A stretch of DNA of 64,000 bases, taken from contig CAJFTO010000012.1 of NCBI GenBank assembly GCA_904419955.1, positions 1 through 64,000 of the forward strand, given 5' to 3'. A program made the position numbers and the translations under genes. The notes beneath the pieces were generated by a model, which saw nothing but the letters and a program-made list of their open reading frames with translations, did no database searches and was not told where the DNA came from. The DNA is from Candidatus Roslinia caecavium. GTDB taxonomy: Bacteria; Bacillota; Clostridia; Monoglobales; Monoglobaceae. Positions 20,160-29,081 of this stretch are shown in pieces. Numbering within the stretch: position 1 is the stretch's first letter; the number at the start of each line of letters is the position of its first letter.

Positions 20160-20254
20160 GAAATATTATTTCTTTTATGTAATTATACTGAAATATATTT
20201 TCAAAGTCAAGGGTTGCTTGAAGTTTTATTTCAATTTTATTATCAGAATGAAAT
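20160..20254. promoter_or_regulatory. Divergent promoter region with repeated TGAAAT sites
   Basis: Minus promoter for the LRR gene: TTGACT (20205-20210), 17 bases, TATAAT (20182-20187). Four half-or-full palindromes share (T)GAAAT. GAAATA-T-TATTTC (20160-20172) is at the LRR transcription start. TGAAA-N5-TTTCA (20189-20203) lies inside the LRR -35/-10 spacer. ATTTCA (20228-20233) and TGAAAT (20249-20254) form an inverted pair 15 bases apart, the second inside the XRE promoter spacer. The layout suggests that the adjacent XRE protein controls both promoters. Confidence 0.6.
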
Positions 20255-20267
20255 AATGCCATATAAT
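20240..20267 (+). promoter_or_regulatory. Promoter of the XRE regulator gene
   Basis: TTATCA (20240-20245), 16 bases, TATAAT (20262-20267). The -35 box is weak (4 of 6). A TGAAAT half-site lies in the spacer. Confidence 0.5.
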
Positions 20268-20300
20268 AAAGCTAATACTACAAGGATGTGAAACTGACCT

Positions 20301-20612
20301 ATGACTTTTGGAGAAAGACTGAGATATTTACGCGAGGAAAGAGAACTGAGACAGCAGGACGTCGCTGAACATATACACGTCTCTTTGCGTATGTTGAGCT
20401 ACTACGAATCCGACAAGCATTTCCCGCGCGACGCCGATATGATAATTTCGCTCGCGAAGTTCTTCGACGTGTCGCTGGACTATCTCTTCGGGCTGACCGA
20501 GGTCAGGCGGAGCGATATCGTCGCGGCGATAAACAGCGACTTCTCATCTCTCGACAAGGATAAACAGCAGGACGCCATCGATTACATCAAATACCTAAAG
20601 ACCAAAAAATAG
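20301..20612 (+). CDS. XRE-family transcriptional regulator
   Basis: 103 residues. An N-terminal HTH of the XRE/Cro type spans about 5-60 (LRYLREERELRQQDVAEHIHVSLRMLSYYE then FDVSLDYLFG). A short C-terminal helix (DKDKQQDAIDYIKYLKTKK) probably dimerises, as in SinR/ImmR-type regulators. AAGGATGTGA lies 9-12 bases before the ATG. It is divergent from the LRR surface protein gene. The shared 185-base region carries repeated TGAAAT motifs over both promoters, so autoregulation and control of the surface protein are likely but inferred. Confidence 0.85.
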   Translation: MTFGERLRYLREERELRQQDVAEHIHVSLRMLSYYESDKHFPRDADMIISLAKFFDVSLDYLFGLTEVRRSDIVAAINSDFSSLDKDKQQDAIDYIKYLKTKK

Positions 20613-20622
20613 GCGTAAAAAA

Positions 20623-20665
20623 GCCCGGCGCGCGGGGTATTTCCGCTTGCGCCAAGCCGTTTATT
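20623..20665. terminator. Bidirectional terminator between XRE and lectin/SLH genes
   Basis: GGCGC-GCGG (20627-20635) pairs with CCGC..GCGCC (20643-20653). On the minus strand the stem extends to GCTTGGCGC/GCGCCGGGC and is followed by TTTTTT. On the plus strand the 3' side is T-rich further on (GTTTTTATATTTTT). Confidence 0.7.
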
Positions 20666-20747
20666 GCGTTTTTATATTTTTAATTCTCGCGTTATGTAAT
20701 TATACGTAAATTTAAAGTTCAATACAAAATAGCGTTCTTAGATACGA

Positions 20748-22169
20748 TCACTGCAAATTCTCAAAGCTCCTCAGCGACATGGCTATAGCCTGTTCGCGGG
20801 TCGCGTTCGCGTAACCCTCCGCCTCTTCCGCCGGAGTGGAATTCTTGGGCGCGAATTTATTACCGCCGACCCCGCTCAAGACCCCGTACTTGACCATGAA
20901 GTAAACGCTCGGCTTCGCGTAATCCGATATCAGCTCGTCGTCCGCGAACTTCTGAACGCCCGAATAGTTTATCGTATAATTCTCGTCCGTCTCAAGAGTC
21001 CAATCCGGCCACTCGCTCTTTTTATACACCCTGCAGAGCATCGCCGCGAGCTGTTCCCTCTGCAAAAGCTCGTCCGGCGCGTACTCGGTATCGCTGACGC
21101 CGTTGACCGCGCCTATATTATACGCCTTGAGGATATAGTTCCTGTTTTCGTTATCCATTATATCGGTAAAACCGCACTCGGACGACATCACCGCTCTGCC
21201 GCCGGTCATCGCCTCGAACAGCTTGACCGATACGGCCGCGAATTCGCCGCGGGTTATGGGCTGAGTCATGTCCTTGCCCACCAAAACGTCCGGGATAAGA
21301 TCGTATTCCGCGGCCTCCTGAAGCTCGGGCGTAGACCACTCCGCCGCCTCCGTCCAGGTCTCCCATTCGCAGATATACGGTCTACGGGCGTCGCGATTGT
21401 CGTCCCACTCGTACCGTTCTATATAATAGCTCCCCCGCTCCGAGCCTCGGTCTCCGTTTACTATGACCGCGTAATTCTGAGACCCGCCGAGATTATCCGG
21501 CTGGGGATAGCCCCAGTTGGAATATTCGACCGGCTCGCCCGTAACCCAGGTCGAGAACTCGTCGAGGTCTCCGGAGAGTCCTATCCAAACGTCGTCCGAC
21601 TCTCCCAGGACCGAGTCCGCCAAAAGTTTTTCTATAAACCTTTGTTCCCCCGCCGAGTTTATCGCGACAAGATGACCGCCCATCTCCTCGCATTTCTCCT
21701 TCGCCTGCTCCCAGGTCAGGCCGTTCGTTATCACTTCGTATTTATGATTCTCATAGACGCTGTCCGCGACCTGCTGATAGCTCTCGTTGTTTTTATATAA
21801 CTCAAACTGCCAGTCGTTTCCGTCTACCGTACCCGTAAAGCGTCCGTTCTCGACCGTTCCCGTAAGATCGACCGTCAAATATCCCGGCGCTTCCTCTATC
21901 CACTCTCCGGCGGTCACGGTAACGACTCCGCCGCTTTCGCTTACGCTTACCTCGTACGAGCCGCTTTTAGCGTTCGATCTGCCGGGCATATTATAGAACT
22001 CAAACGCCCCGGTATTGTCCTCGTTTATCGTAAGCGTCAGCCCGGTCTGCCCCTGAGCCGCATAGTACCAGCCTTCCCACGAACCCGCGAGCTCGGACTC
22101 GGCCGCCGCCGCGGATATCGATACTATCGTCAGCGCCGCAAGCATAAATGCAGTCAAAAATTTTTTCAT
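20748..22169 (-). CDS. Secreted C-type lectin-like protein with SLH anchor
   Basis: 473 residues. A signal peptide (1-23, AAAA-ES) is followed by a beta-rich domain (about 25-125) resembling lipocalin-like or extracellular sandwich modules. A C-type lectin-like domain (about 138-270) follows: YEVITNGLTWEQAKEKCEEMGGHLVAI ... WIGL ... EYSNWGYPQPDN ... YICEW. The C-terminus (about 290-470) has three SLH-type repeats, with TRGEFAAVSVKLF, YAPDELLQREQLAAMLCRVY and KFAPKNSTPAEEAE/TREQAIAM. SLH repeats bind pyruvylated cell-wall polymer, so the protein should be displayed on the surface with the lectin fold outward. Ligand unknown. It lies 34 bases after the malic enzyme gene, in the same direction, with GGGAGGT before the ATG. 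Confidence 0.83.
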   Translation of the reverse strand: MKKFLTAFMLAALTIVSISAAAAESELAGSWEGWYYAAQGQTGLTLTINEDNTGAFEFYNMPGRSNAKSGSYEVSVSESGGVVTVTAGEWIEEAPGYLTVDLTGTVENGRFTGTVDGNDWQFELYKNNESYQQVADSVYENHKYEVITNGLTWEQAKEKCEEMGGHLVAINSAGEQRFIEKLLADSVLGESDDVWIGLSGDLDEFSTWVTGEPVEYSNWGYPQPDNLGGSQNYAVIVNGDRGSERGSYYIERYEWDDNRDARRPYICEWETWTEAAEWSTPELQEAAEYDLIPDVLVGKDMTQPITRGEFAAVSVKLFEAMTGGRAVMSSECGFTDIMDNENRNYILKAYNIGAVNGVSDTEYAPDELLQREQLAAMLCRVYKKSEWPDWTLETDENYTINYSGVQKFADDELISDYAKPSVYFMVKYGVLSGVGGNKFAPKNSTPAEEAEGYANATREQAIAMSLRSFENLQ

Positions 22170-22203
22170 AACAAAGATACCTCCCTATATTTATATTAAA
22201 ACG

Positions 22204-23361
22204 TTATCCCCTTTTCCACGCCTCTGCGACCGCTTTGGCGACCGCGGGGCTCACCCTCTCGTCGAACGCCTTGGGGATTATATTCTCCTCGCTCAGCTCG
22301 TCGTCGCTTATCAGATCGGCTAAGGCTTTGCAGGCCGCGACCTTCATCTCCTCGGTTATGCTCCCCGCCATCGCGTCGAGCGCGCCGCGGAATATCCCCG
22401 GGAAAGCCAGCACGTTGTTTATCTGGTTCGGGAAGTCCGAACGCCCCGTGCCGACGACCCGCGCCCCCGCCGCTTTGGCGAGTTCGGGCATGATCTCGGG
22501 AACCGGGTTGGCCATTGCGAAGACGATAGCGTCCGCGTTCATGCTCTCGACCATCTCCTGAGAGACCACGTTGGGCGCCGAAACGCCGATAAATACGTCC
22601 GCCCCTCTCATCACGTCCTCGAGCCTGCCGGTCGCCTTTCTGCGGTTGGTGACCCTGGACATCTTGATCTGTTCGCTGTTGAGTCCCTGCATACCCTCGC
22701 AGATAACCCCGACTCTATCGACCAGCGTCACGTCCTCCGCGCCGATATTCATCAGCATTTTGCAGATCGCTATCCCCGCGCTGCCCGCTCCGTTTATCAC
22801 TATCTTAACGCTCTTTATATCCTTGCCGACCACCCTCAGCGCGTTGAGTATCCCCGCCGATACGACTATGGCCGTTCCGTGCTGATCGTCGTGGAACACA
22901 GGTATGTCCAGCTCGTCCTGGAGCCGCTTTTCTATCTCAAAACAGCGCGGCGCGGATATATCCTCTAAATTGATCCCGCCGAATGTGGGCGCGATGTTCT
23001 TGACCGTGTTTACTATCTCGTCCACGTCGTTCGTATCGAGGCAGATCGGGAACGCGTCTATCCCCGCGAAATTCTTAAACAGCACGCACTTGCCTTCCAT
23101 GACCGGCATTCCCGCTTCGGGGCCGATATTTCCGAGTCCGAGCACCGCGCTGCCGTCGGTCACGACCGCGACCAGATTCCCCTTGCGCGTGTAGTCGTAG
23201 ACCTTGCGTATATCCTTGGCTATCTCGCGGCAGGGCTCGGCCACGCCCGGCGTGTACGCCGTAGACAGCTCGTCCTTGTTGCTCGTCGCCGCGCGCGCGC
23301 TCACCTCTATCTTGCCTCTCAGCTTCTTATGCAGCTCTATCGCCATCTTGTTGTAATCCAT
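22204..23361 (-). CDS. NAD(P)-dependent malic enzyme (oxaloacetate-decarboxylating)
   Basis: Converts malate to pyruvate and CO2 with NAD(P)+, or the reverse. 385 residues, the short bacterial form without the phosphotransacetylase-like domain. The N-terminal domain has STAYTPGVAEPC with the catalytic tyrosine (near 36) and GPEAGMPVMEGKCVLFK with the catalytic lysine (near 92). The dinucleotide-binding domain has INGAGSAGIAI (about 190). Metal ligands are in HDDQHGTA. Cofactor preference cannot be read reliably. coaX ends 25 bases upstream, so they form an operon. Confidence 0.94.
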   Translation of the reverse strand: MDYNKMAIELHKKLRGKIEVSARAATSNKDELSTAYTPGVAEPCREIAKDIRKVYDYTRKGNLVAVVTDGSAVLGLGNIGPEAGMPVMEGKCVLFKNFAGIDAFPICLDTNDVDEIVNTVKNIAPTFGGINLEDISAPRCFEIEKRLQDELDIPVFHDDQHGTAIVVSAGILNALRVVGKDIKSVKIVINGAGSAGIAICKMLMNIGAEDVTLVDRVGVICEGMQGLNSEQIKMSRVTNRRKATGRLEDVMRGADVFIGVSAPNVVSQEMVESMNADAIVFAMANPVPEIMPELAKAAGARVVGTGRSDFPNQINNVLAFPGIFRGALDAMAGSITEEMKVAACKALADLISDDELSEENIIPKAFDERVSPAVAKAVAEAWKRG

Positions 23362-23386
23362 ATCTCTGTCTCCTTATCATTCTCGG

Positions 23387-24157
23387 TTATTCCGATTTAT
23401 TTTTATCGTAAAGCAACTTAAGCCCGTCGAGGGTGAGCATTCTGTCGACTATCTCTATCTCCTCGCTCTCGGGCGCGATCATCTTAGCCAGGCCGCCGGT
23501 CGCCACGACCTTGGCCTCCTCGCCTATCTCTTTCTTAAGGCGGCGGACTATGCCGTCGACCTGACCCGCCTGACCGAATATCGCCCCGCTTTGCATAGAC
23601 GCGACGGTGTTTTTGCCGAGTACGCCCGCGGGTCGGATTATCTCGACCTTTGGCAGTTTTGAAGCCCGCTCGAACAGCGCGTCCATCGATATCTTGATCC
23701 CGGCCGTTATCACGCCTCCCGCATAGTTCCCGTCCCGGTCTATCGCGCAGAACGTCGTGGCCGTTCCGAAGTCTACTATTATGACCGGCGCGCCGTATCT
23801 ATTAAGCGCCGCGACCGCGTTGACTATCCTGTCCGCGCCCAGCTCCTTCGGGTTGTCCATCTTGATATTCATCCCGGTCTTTATCCCGGGTCCGACTATG
23901 ATCGGCTCGCACTCTAAATACCTTCTCACCGCGTTATTAAGCGAGTGCATGACCGGCGGCACGACCGAAGCTATGATAACGTCGTCAATCTCGGACGGCG
24001 CCACGCCCTCGTGATGCAGAAACTGGAGTATGAGCATACCCAGCTCGTCCGAAGCCTTGCTCTTGTCGGTCGCCATCCTCCAGCTTCTTATGCGCTCCGT
24101 CTCGCCGTATAAGGCGACCACTATATTTGTGTTTCCTACGTCAATCGCTAAAATCAT
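23387..24157 (-). CDS. coaX: Type III pantothenate kinase
   Basis: Phosphorylates pantothenate in the first step of coenzyme A synthesis; feedback-insensitive and often K+-dependent. 256 residues. ASKHA-type motifs: DVGNTNIVVALY (5-16), GADRIVNAVAA (about 107) and DFGTATTFCAID (about 129). GGVITAGI follows. A ribosome binding site GGGGGAGAT precedes the ATG. Its upstream gap is filled by a palindromic repeat (copy A) that also supplies the stop codon of the preceding phosphoesterase gene. Confidence 0.95.
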   Translation of the reverse strand: MILAIDVGNTNIVVALYGETERIRSWRMATDKSKASDELGMLILQFLHHEGVAPSEIDDVIIASVVPPVMHSLNNAVRRYLECEPIIVGPGIKTGMNIKMDNPKELGADRIVNAVAALNRYGAPVIIVDFGTATTFCAIDRDGNYAGGVITAGIKISMDALFERASKLPKVEIIRPAGVLGKNTVASMQSGAIFGQAGQVDGIVRRLKKEIGEEAKVVATGGLAKMIAPESEEIEIVDRMLTLDGLKLLYDKNKSE

Positions 24158-24174
24158 TTATATATCTCCCCCTT

Positions 24175-24358
24175 CGTAGCGATTAGAGATTAGCGAATAG
24201 CGATTAGGCGGTAAAATCCGCCGCTGTAACGCCCGACGCCTTTGCTTGCAAAAATGGAATACTCTGTTTTCCCAAACGGCTACAGTTGCCGTTTTCAACG
24301 TTACAGAAACGTATTAGGCTTCCTATTCGCTATTTGCTAATCGCTAATCTCTACGTTG
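24175..24358. repeat. Palindromic repeat copy A (full length)
   Basis: 184 bp. Left end CGTAGCGATTAGAGATTAG, right end CTAATCGCTAATCTCTACGTTG, so the termini are inverted repeats. Core GGAATACTCTGTTTTCC near the middle. CTGTAACG on one arm and CGTTACAG on the other. It fills the coaX-phosphoesterase gap, and its right end supplies the phosphoesterase stop codon (24344-24346). Confidence 0.85.
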
Positions 24359-24820
24359 CTTGATCTCCGCGTCGATATTACCGTTATCGTCTATCTTCAA
24401 GACGCCGTAAGTCCTGTAGGAGCTCCCGGGATTGAACATAAGTATCCCGTCCTCGGTCTGAAGATGCGGGATATGCGTATGTCCGAATATGCAGATATCC
24501 GCGCCGACGTCCCGCGCCTTGCTTCTCAGGTTATACAGCGTGGATTTGACCCCGTATTTATGGCCGTGAGTCAAAAATATCTTCTTGCCGCCGAACGTAA
24601 AGAGCCGCTGAAAAGGAACGTCGGTTATCCTCCAGTCGTTGTTGCCGAGCACGTATTCGCATTTGATATCGGGAAAGGAGAATAATATACTGTCCACGTC
24701 CGCCTGGATATCCCCGGCGTGGACGATCAGATCGATATTTCCGAGTTCCCTCTCGCGCAGGATTATATCCATTATCCCCGAAAAACCGCCGTGAGAGTCG
24801 CTTAAAACTATAGCCTTCAT
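24344..24820 (-). CDS. YfcE/MJ0936-type metallophosphoesterase
   Basis: 158 residues, a small calcineurin-like phosphodiesterase of the YfcE/MJ0936 family that acts on phosphodiester or phosphomonoester substrates with two metals. Metal-ligand motifs are complete: SDSHG (7-11), HAGD (34-37), GNND (about 58-61), THGH (about 83) and GHTH (about 113). The physiological substrate is not known. The last residues (QRRD and the TAG stop) are encoded by the end of repeat copy A, so the native C-terminus may have been replaced by the insertion. Transcription probably continues into coaX. Confidence 0.9.
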   Translation of the reverse strand: MKAIVLSDSHGGFSGIMDIILRERELGNIDLIVHAGDIQADVDSILFSFPDIKCEYVLGNNDWRITDVPFQRLFTFGGKKIFLTHGHKYGVKSTLYNLRSKARDVGADICIFGHTHIPHLQTEDGILMFNPGSSYRTYGVLKIDDNGNIDAEIKQRRD

Positions 24821-24936
24821 ACGCCGCCGCTCCTACTTTCATTTTCTCATTCGTCAAAACGCCGCGATCGAACATTATATTGCGCGCGGCGAATCTCCAT
24901 TATAGACATAAGTATAACATACGCGGACTGAGAAAT

Positions 24937-25095
24937 CAACATATAGATTAGGGATTAGGCAGTCCAAAACGTTTCTGTAAATAAAAAAACGGCTTCCGCA
25001 GCCGTTTATGAAAACATAGTATCATTTCCGCAAATATAGCCTTCAAGCGCTAAATTGACCCGTTTCACCCATATTCGCCATTCGCTAATCGCTTA
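24937..25095. repeat. Palindromic repeat copy B (diverged)
   Basis: About 160 bp. The left end starts CAAC and has ATATAGATTAGGGATTAGG, the right end TTCGCTAATCGCTTAG. The core is decayed (AACATAGTATCATTTCC). It fills the gap below the phosphoesterase promoter region and provides the stop of the GT8 gene (25085-25087). Confidence 0.7.
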
Positions 25096-25879
25096 GCTCC
25101 TTATAAAAATAGTCGAGCGCGCCGTGGTAATCCTTGTTCCAAGGCTTATTTCTGCCGCAGTAGTGGATTATTACCGTGTTTTCTTCTATCCATTCGAGAT
25201 CGATCGGGTCGTCTCCTGGTATGGTATTCCTCAGCGCCAGTATCCTGTCGCTGAGATTATATTTCATCTCGTCTACTATTATCGTTTTGTCGCCGTAAAG
25301 CGCGGTTATTATATCCTGATCGGGAAGAAAAAATATCCTCTCCTTCTTGGATATATACTCCAATACGTCCTCCTCCGACTGCTCTGCTCTAAGCTTTTCA
25401 AGGTTCATCATCATGACGCCGGTATTTATATACGGACGGTTCTCCAAGACGCCCAGCCTCAAGCTATTTAACTGGTTGAGCAAGTCTTTCGTATGACTGC
25501 ACGCAATATAATAATTCCCGTTAAATTCCATATTATATAATTCGTCCAGCGGGTTTATAACCACTGTGTCCGGATCGAGATACAAGACTCTGTCCATCGT
25601 ATCCGGCAGAAATTTGGCCGCAAAAATACGGTAGTAGATAGTCTTCGGATACCTCATGCTGTCCGGGAACTTATCGAACAGCGACGGCTCTACGTATACA
25701 TAATGGAGCCGCGCGCCGGCGCCGACGGCCGCGTTTAATCCTTCGATATCGGCGTCGGTAAAATCCGAATGAAGTATATATACGTCGTAGCCGTCCGGCG
25801 CCCTAAAACGCGTAAACGATCTTATACACGTCTTTAGTATATCTAAATAATTTCTGTCAAGAGTAAACATAACATTCAT
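25085..25879 (-). CDS. Glycosyltransferase family 8 protein
   Basis: 264 residues. A retaining sugar-nucleotide-dependent glycosyltransferase with a GT-A fold, likely acting on cell-surface glycans. The metal-binding DxD is in YLDPDTVV (101-104 for LDPD). PYINTGVMMMNLEKL (about 155), LPDQDIITALYGD (about 190) and the C-terminal HYCGRNKPW are standard GT8 blocks. Donor and acceptor cannot be deduced. It follows ftsH by 71 bases in the same direction. Its last residues (ELSD) and stop codon lie in repeat copy B. Confidence 0.9.
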   Translation of the reverse strand: MNVMFTLDRNYLDILKTCIRSFTRFRAPDGYDVYILHSDFTDADIEGLNAAVGAGARLHYVYVEPSLFDKFPDSMRYPKTIYYRIFAAKFLPDTMDRVLYLDPDTVVINPLDELYNMEFNGNYYIACSHTKDLLNQLNSLRLGVLENRPYINTGVMMMNLEKLRAEQSEEDVLEYISKKERIFFLPDQDIITALYGDKTIIVDEMKYNLSDRILALRNTIPGDDPIDLEWIEENTVIIHYCGRNKPWNKDYHGALDYFYKELSD

Positions 25880-25950
25880 AAATACGTTCCTCTCCGCGCT
25901 TATTTCAAACCGCGCGTCTTAATCTCTTTATCGTTTGCCGCGGCGCCCGC

Positions 25951-27759
25951 TTATTCGCCCAGTATCTTCATAAACTCTTCGCCGGTTATGGTCTCGTGCT
26001 CATATAAGTATTTCGACAGCTCGTGAAGTTTATCGATATTCTCCTCCAATATTTTCGAAGCCTTCTTATACTCCTTCTCAACCAGATCGATGACCATTCT
26101 GTCGATCTCGGTCTGTGTCTCCGCGGAGCAGGTCAGCGTCGAATCGCCGCCCAAATATGTGTTTCCGCCGGTCTCCATAGCCACCATGCCGAAACTGCTC
26201 ATACCGAACTTGGTTATCATCTGCCGAGCCAGCTTGGTCGCCTGCTCTATGTCGTTCGACGCTCCGGTAGTTATCTCATGGAATATGAGCTCCTCTGCCG
26301 CTCTGCCGCCGGTAAGCGTCGCTATCTTATTCTCGAGCTCGGTCTTGTTCATCAGGAAATGTTCGTTCTCCTCGACCTGCATAGTATAGCCGAGCGCGCC
26401 CGAAGTCCTCGGGATTATCGTTATCTTATGCACGGGCGCCGAATCGGTTTGCTTAGCCGCGACCAGCGCGTGACCCGTCTCGTGATACGCGACGATCAGT
26501 TTCTCCTTGGTCGAAAGCATACGGTTCTTCTTCTGATATCCAGCGATTACCACCTCTACGCTCTCCTCGAGGTCGCTCTGCGTCGCGAACTTTCTGCCGT
26601 CTCTTACGGCTCTGAGCGCCGCCTCGTTTACGATATTTGCAAGCTCTGCGCCCGACGCGCCCGACGCGGCTCTCGCTATCGCTCCAAAATCGACGTTATC
26701 CGCTATTTTTATCTTCTTGGCGTGAACCTTGAGTATCTCCTCGCGCCCCTTAAGATCCGGCAGCTCTACCGGTATCCTGCGGTCGAATCTGCCCGGGCGC
26801 AAAAGCGCGGGATCTAAGGATTCGGGTCGGTTGGTCGCCGCGAGTATGACTACGCCTTTAGATCCCTCGAAACCGTCCATCTCGGTGAGCAATTGGTTGA
26901 GCGTCTGTTCTCGTTCGTCGTTTGTACTCAAACTCGCGTCGCGCTTCTTGCCTATCGCGTCGATCTCGTCTATAAACACTATACAAGGCGCCTTTTCGTT
27001 CGCCTGTTTAAACAGGTCTCTCACCTTAGCCGCGCCGTTTCCTACGAACATCTCGACGAATTCGGAACCGGATATTGAGAAAAACGGTACGTTCGCCTCG
27101 CCCGCGACGGCCTTGGCAAGCAAAGTCTTACCCGTTCCCGGAGGTCCGACGAGCAGCGCTCCCTTGGGCAGCGTCGCGCCGATCTCTCTGTATTTTTCGG
27201 GGTTATGCAAAAAATCTACTATCTCTCTGAGCAGATCCTTCGCCTCGTCCTCCCCGGCCACGTCCGAGAACTTTATCCCCGACGTGGATTTTACGTATAC
27301 CTTGGCGTTGCTCTTGCCCATACCAAACATCATCGACGATCCTCCGCCCATCTTATCGCGGAGTTTTTTGTTCATAAAGTAGCCTAAGACTGCGAATAAA
27401 ACGACCGGCAGCAGGAAGGTCAACAACAGATACAATATCGGATTCATTTGCTTTACTATCTCCGTCTTAAACTCCGCGCCCGAATCATACAGTCGATCGA
27501 CGAGCTCAGGGTCGGATATAGGACCGGTCTTATATATCTTTGTATTATCCTTATTCGTGAACGTTATCTGCGTACTGGTTATTTCCACAGAACCGATCTC
27601 CTTGTCCTCCGTCATCTGCATAAACGTACTGTAGTCCACCTCTTCGACCTGCGATTCCAAGATCGACGGCATAAAAAACATATTAAGCGCGATCAATACC
27701 GCTATGACTGCAAGATAGCCCAATAAAATAGATCGCTGAGGTCGTTTTTCCTTTTTCAT
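25951..27759 (-). CDS. ftsH: ATP-dependent zinc metalloprotease FtsH
   Basis: Membrane-anchored AAA+ protease that degrades membrane and regulatory proteins. 602 residues. Two transmembrane segments (about 11-31 and 107-128) flank an extracytoplasmic loop. The AAA domain has Walker A GPPGTGKT (about 206), Walker [13 protein letters not shown] and the SRH region [21 protein letters not shown]. The protease domain has zinc motif HETGH (about 426). Length and order are normal. It is divergent from a TetR regulator, and palindromic operators lie at its transcription start. Confidence 0.96.
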   Translation of the reverse strand: MKKEKRPQRSILLGYLAVIAVLIALNMFFMPSILESQVEEVDYSTFMQMTEDKEIGSVEITSTQITFTNKDNTKIYKTGPISDPELVDRLYDSGAEFKTEIVKQMNPILYLLLTFLLPVVLFAVLGYFMNKKLRDKMGGGSSMMFGMGKSNAKVYVKSTSGIKFSDVAGEDEAKDLLREIVDFLHNPEKYREIGATLPKGALLVGPPGTGKTLLAKAVAGEANVPFFSISGSEFVEMFVGNGAAKVRDLFKQANEKAPCIVFIDEIDAIGKKRDASLSTNDEREQTLNQLLTEMDGFEGSKGVVILAATNRPESLDPALLRPGRFDRRIPVELPDLKGREEILKVHAKKIKIADNVDFGAIARAASGASGAELANIVNEAALRAVRDGRKFATQSDLEESVEVVIAGYQKKNRMLSTKEKLIVAYHETGHALVAAKQTDSAPVHKITIIPRTSGALGYTMQVEENEHFLMNKTELENKIATLTGGRAAEELIFHEITTGASNDIEQATKLARQMITKFGMSSFGMVAMETGGNTYLGGDSTLTCSAETQTEIDRMVIDLVEKEYKKASKILEENIDKLHELSKYLYEHETITGEEFMKILGE

Positions 27760-27803
27760 CAGTCTCTTCTCCTTAAATCTTTATGTATTTTTAAAATTTA
27801 ATA

Positions 27804-27900
27804 ATGTTACACTTGTAACATCCGTAATTATATATTATAATAAAAGTAAGTAAATATCAATAGCATATAAAGAAATGTTACAAATTATTCAAATTTGTAA
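27804..27900. promoter_or_regulatory. ftsH/tetR divergent control region with palindromic operators
   Basis: Perfect palindrome ATGTTACA-CT-TGTAACAT (27804-27821). A second, looser site starts with the same ATGTTACA (27875-27882), and its inner part forms TTACAAAT (27878-27885) / ATTTGTAA (27893-27900). On the minus strand a -10 (TATAAT/TAATAT, 27834-27842) with TTGATA upstream would start ftsH transcription over the first palindrome. The divergent TetR protein is the natural candidate ligand. Confidence 0.65.
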
Positions 27901-27942
27901 ATAACGTGCAAAAGAATCGCGTTTACGGGAGGCGTTTTTGAT

Positions 27943-28584
27943 TTGAGCGGTAAAAATCTCAGCGCGGACAAAGCGTTTAATAAAACAAAAATGAATGCGC
28001 GGGCGAGCGAAATCGAAAAAGGACGTATGAAACAACCGTCCGGCATAAAGCGCACGGAACGCGGCGAACCTATCGAAAGGCGTGTTACCGAAGCCCTTCT
28101 ATCTTTGATGGAGAAAAACGATTACGACAAAATAACCGTGACCGATATAACAAGAGAAGCCGGGATATCGCGAATGACGTATTACAGAAATTACAATTCA
28201 AAGGACGATATCCTGATAAAATACTTTGAAGATGAATGGAGCGGATTTTTAGAATCGGCAAAGTCTGCGTCCGCTAAGAACGCTAAGACCTTTTTTACGC
28301 TTTTGTTTACGCTGTTCGGCGAAAACAAAGGTCTGATCTCGAATATGATAAACGCTGAACGCTTCGACCTGCTGTTCAATGTATTTGAAGGGTATAATAA
28401 GCTAATGATAACCGCGCTCGCCGAAAACAGCCGTCGCGAAACCGGCGATAAATACGGGATAATCTACAAAGTCGGAGGAATACTCTACATAATCAAGACC
28501 TGGATCGACGACGCCTGGGCGGAAAGCCCGGAAGAGATGGCGGAGATCGCGCTTCGGCTATTGGACGAAGAGTTCGGTCGTTAA
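27943..28584 (+). CDS. TetR/AcrR-family transcriptional regulator
   Basis: 213 residues. A basic, probably flexible N-terminal extension of about 40 residues precedes the TetR DNA-binding domain (about 45-95) with VTDITREAGISRMTYYRNYNSK as helix-turn-helix. The C-terminal region resembles TetR_C_33-like domains with no recognisable ligand. The start is TTG (27943-27945) with GGGAGG about 11 bases upstream; an internal ATG (residue 17 or 29) could also serve. It is divergent from ftsH and faces palindromic operators. Confidence 0.85.
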   Translation: MSGKNLSADKAFNKTKMNARASEIEKGRMKQPSGIKRTERGEPIERRVTEALLSLMEKNDYDKITVTDITREAGISRMTYYRNYNSKDDILIKYFEDEWSGFLESAKSASAKNAKTFFTLLFTLFGENKGLISNMINAERFDLLFNVFEGYNKLMITALAENSRRETGDKYGIIYKVGGILYIIKTWIDDAWAESPEEMAEIALRLLDEEFGR

Positions 28585-29081
28585 AACTACAGTTTTGATA
28601 GAAGCTCTATGCGTCTTAGAGCCGTTCGACATTATTTTACCCGTTATAACGCGGATAGTAAAAGCTTATCTCGCGCTAAATCGCTTAAATAAAAGTCCGC
28701 TTGAGTCGTTAAAAAGTATTTGTATCGCTGCGCCGGAAAAATTTTTGGTTAAATTTCCACATATTTTGTCTATTTTATTTACAAATTTTTTTGACATAGT
28801 AATACAAAATTAATAAACCGTTAACATTTCAACAATTATTTTCTGCTAAAATGTAATGGTTAATATTGGGGCGGTATATGCTCGTGCGGACGGACGGCGT
28901 TTTAGCGCGCGCCGAATCCAAAGGCCGGATATAAAGTTAGAGATCGAATTTGTATATATTTCCTATGTAATAAGGAATAATAGATAAATAACATATACTG
29001 CTTTACAGGAGTGGAATTTTAGGTTATGATATGGAATCATAGCGTTTTAATAATAAAAACCGCAAGTAAGGAGGGTAAGCC
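28585..29081. other. Gene-free spacer before the MacA-like gene
   Basis: 497 AT-rich bases. A 6-bp palindrome AAAACT-AC-AGTTTT directly after tetR may be a weak terminator. TTGACA at about 28792 lacks a good -10 box. TGCTAAAAT near 28846-28854 is an extended -10 candidate. TATGAT/ATCATA (about 29026-29042) is a short inverted repeat. I find no convincing gene. Confidence 0.4.
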
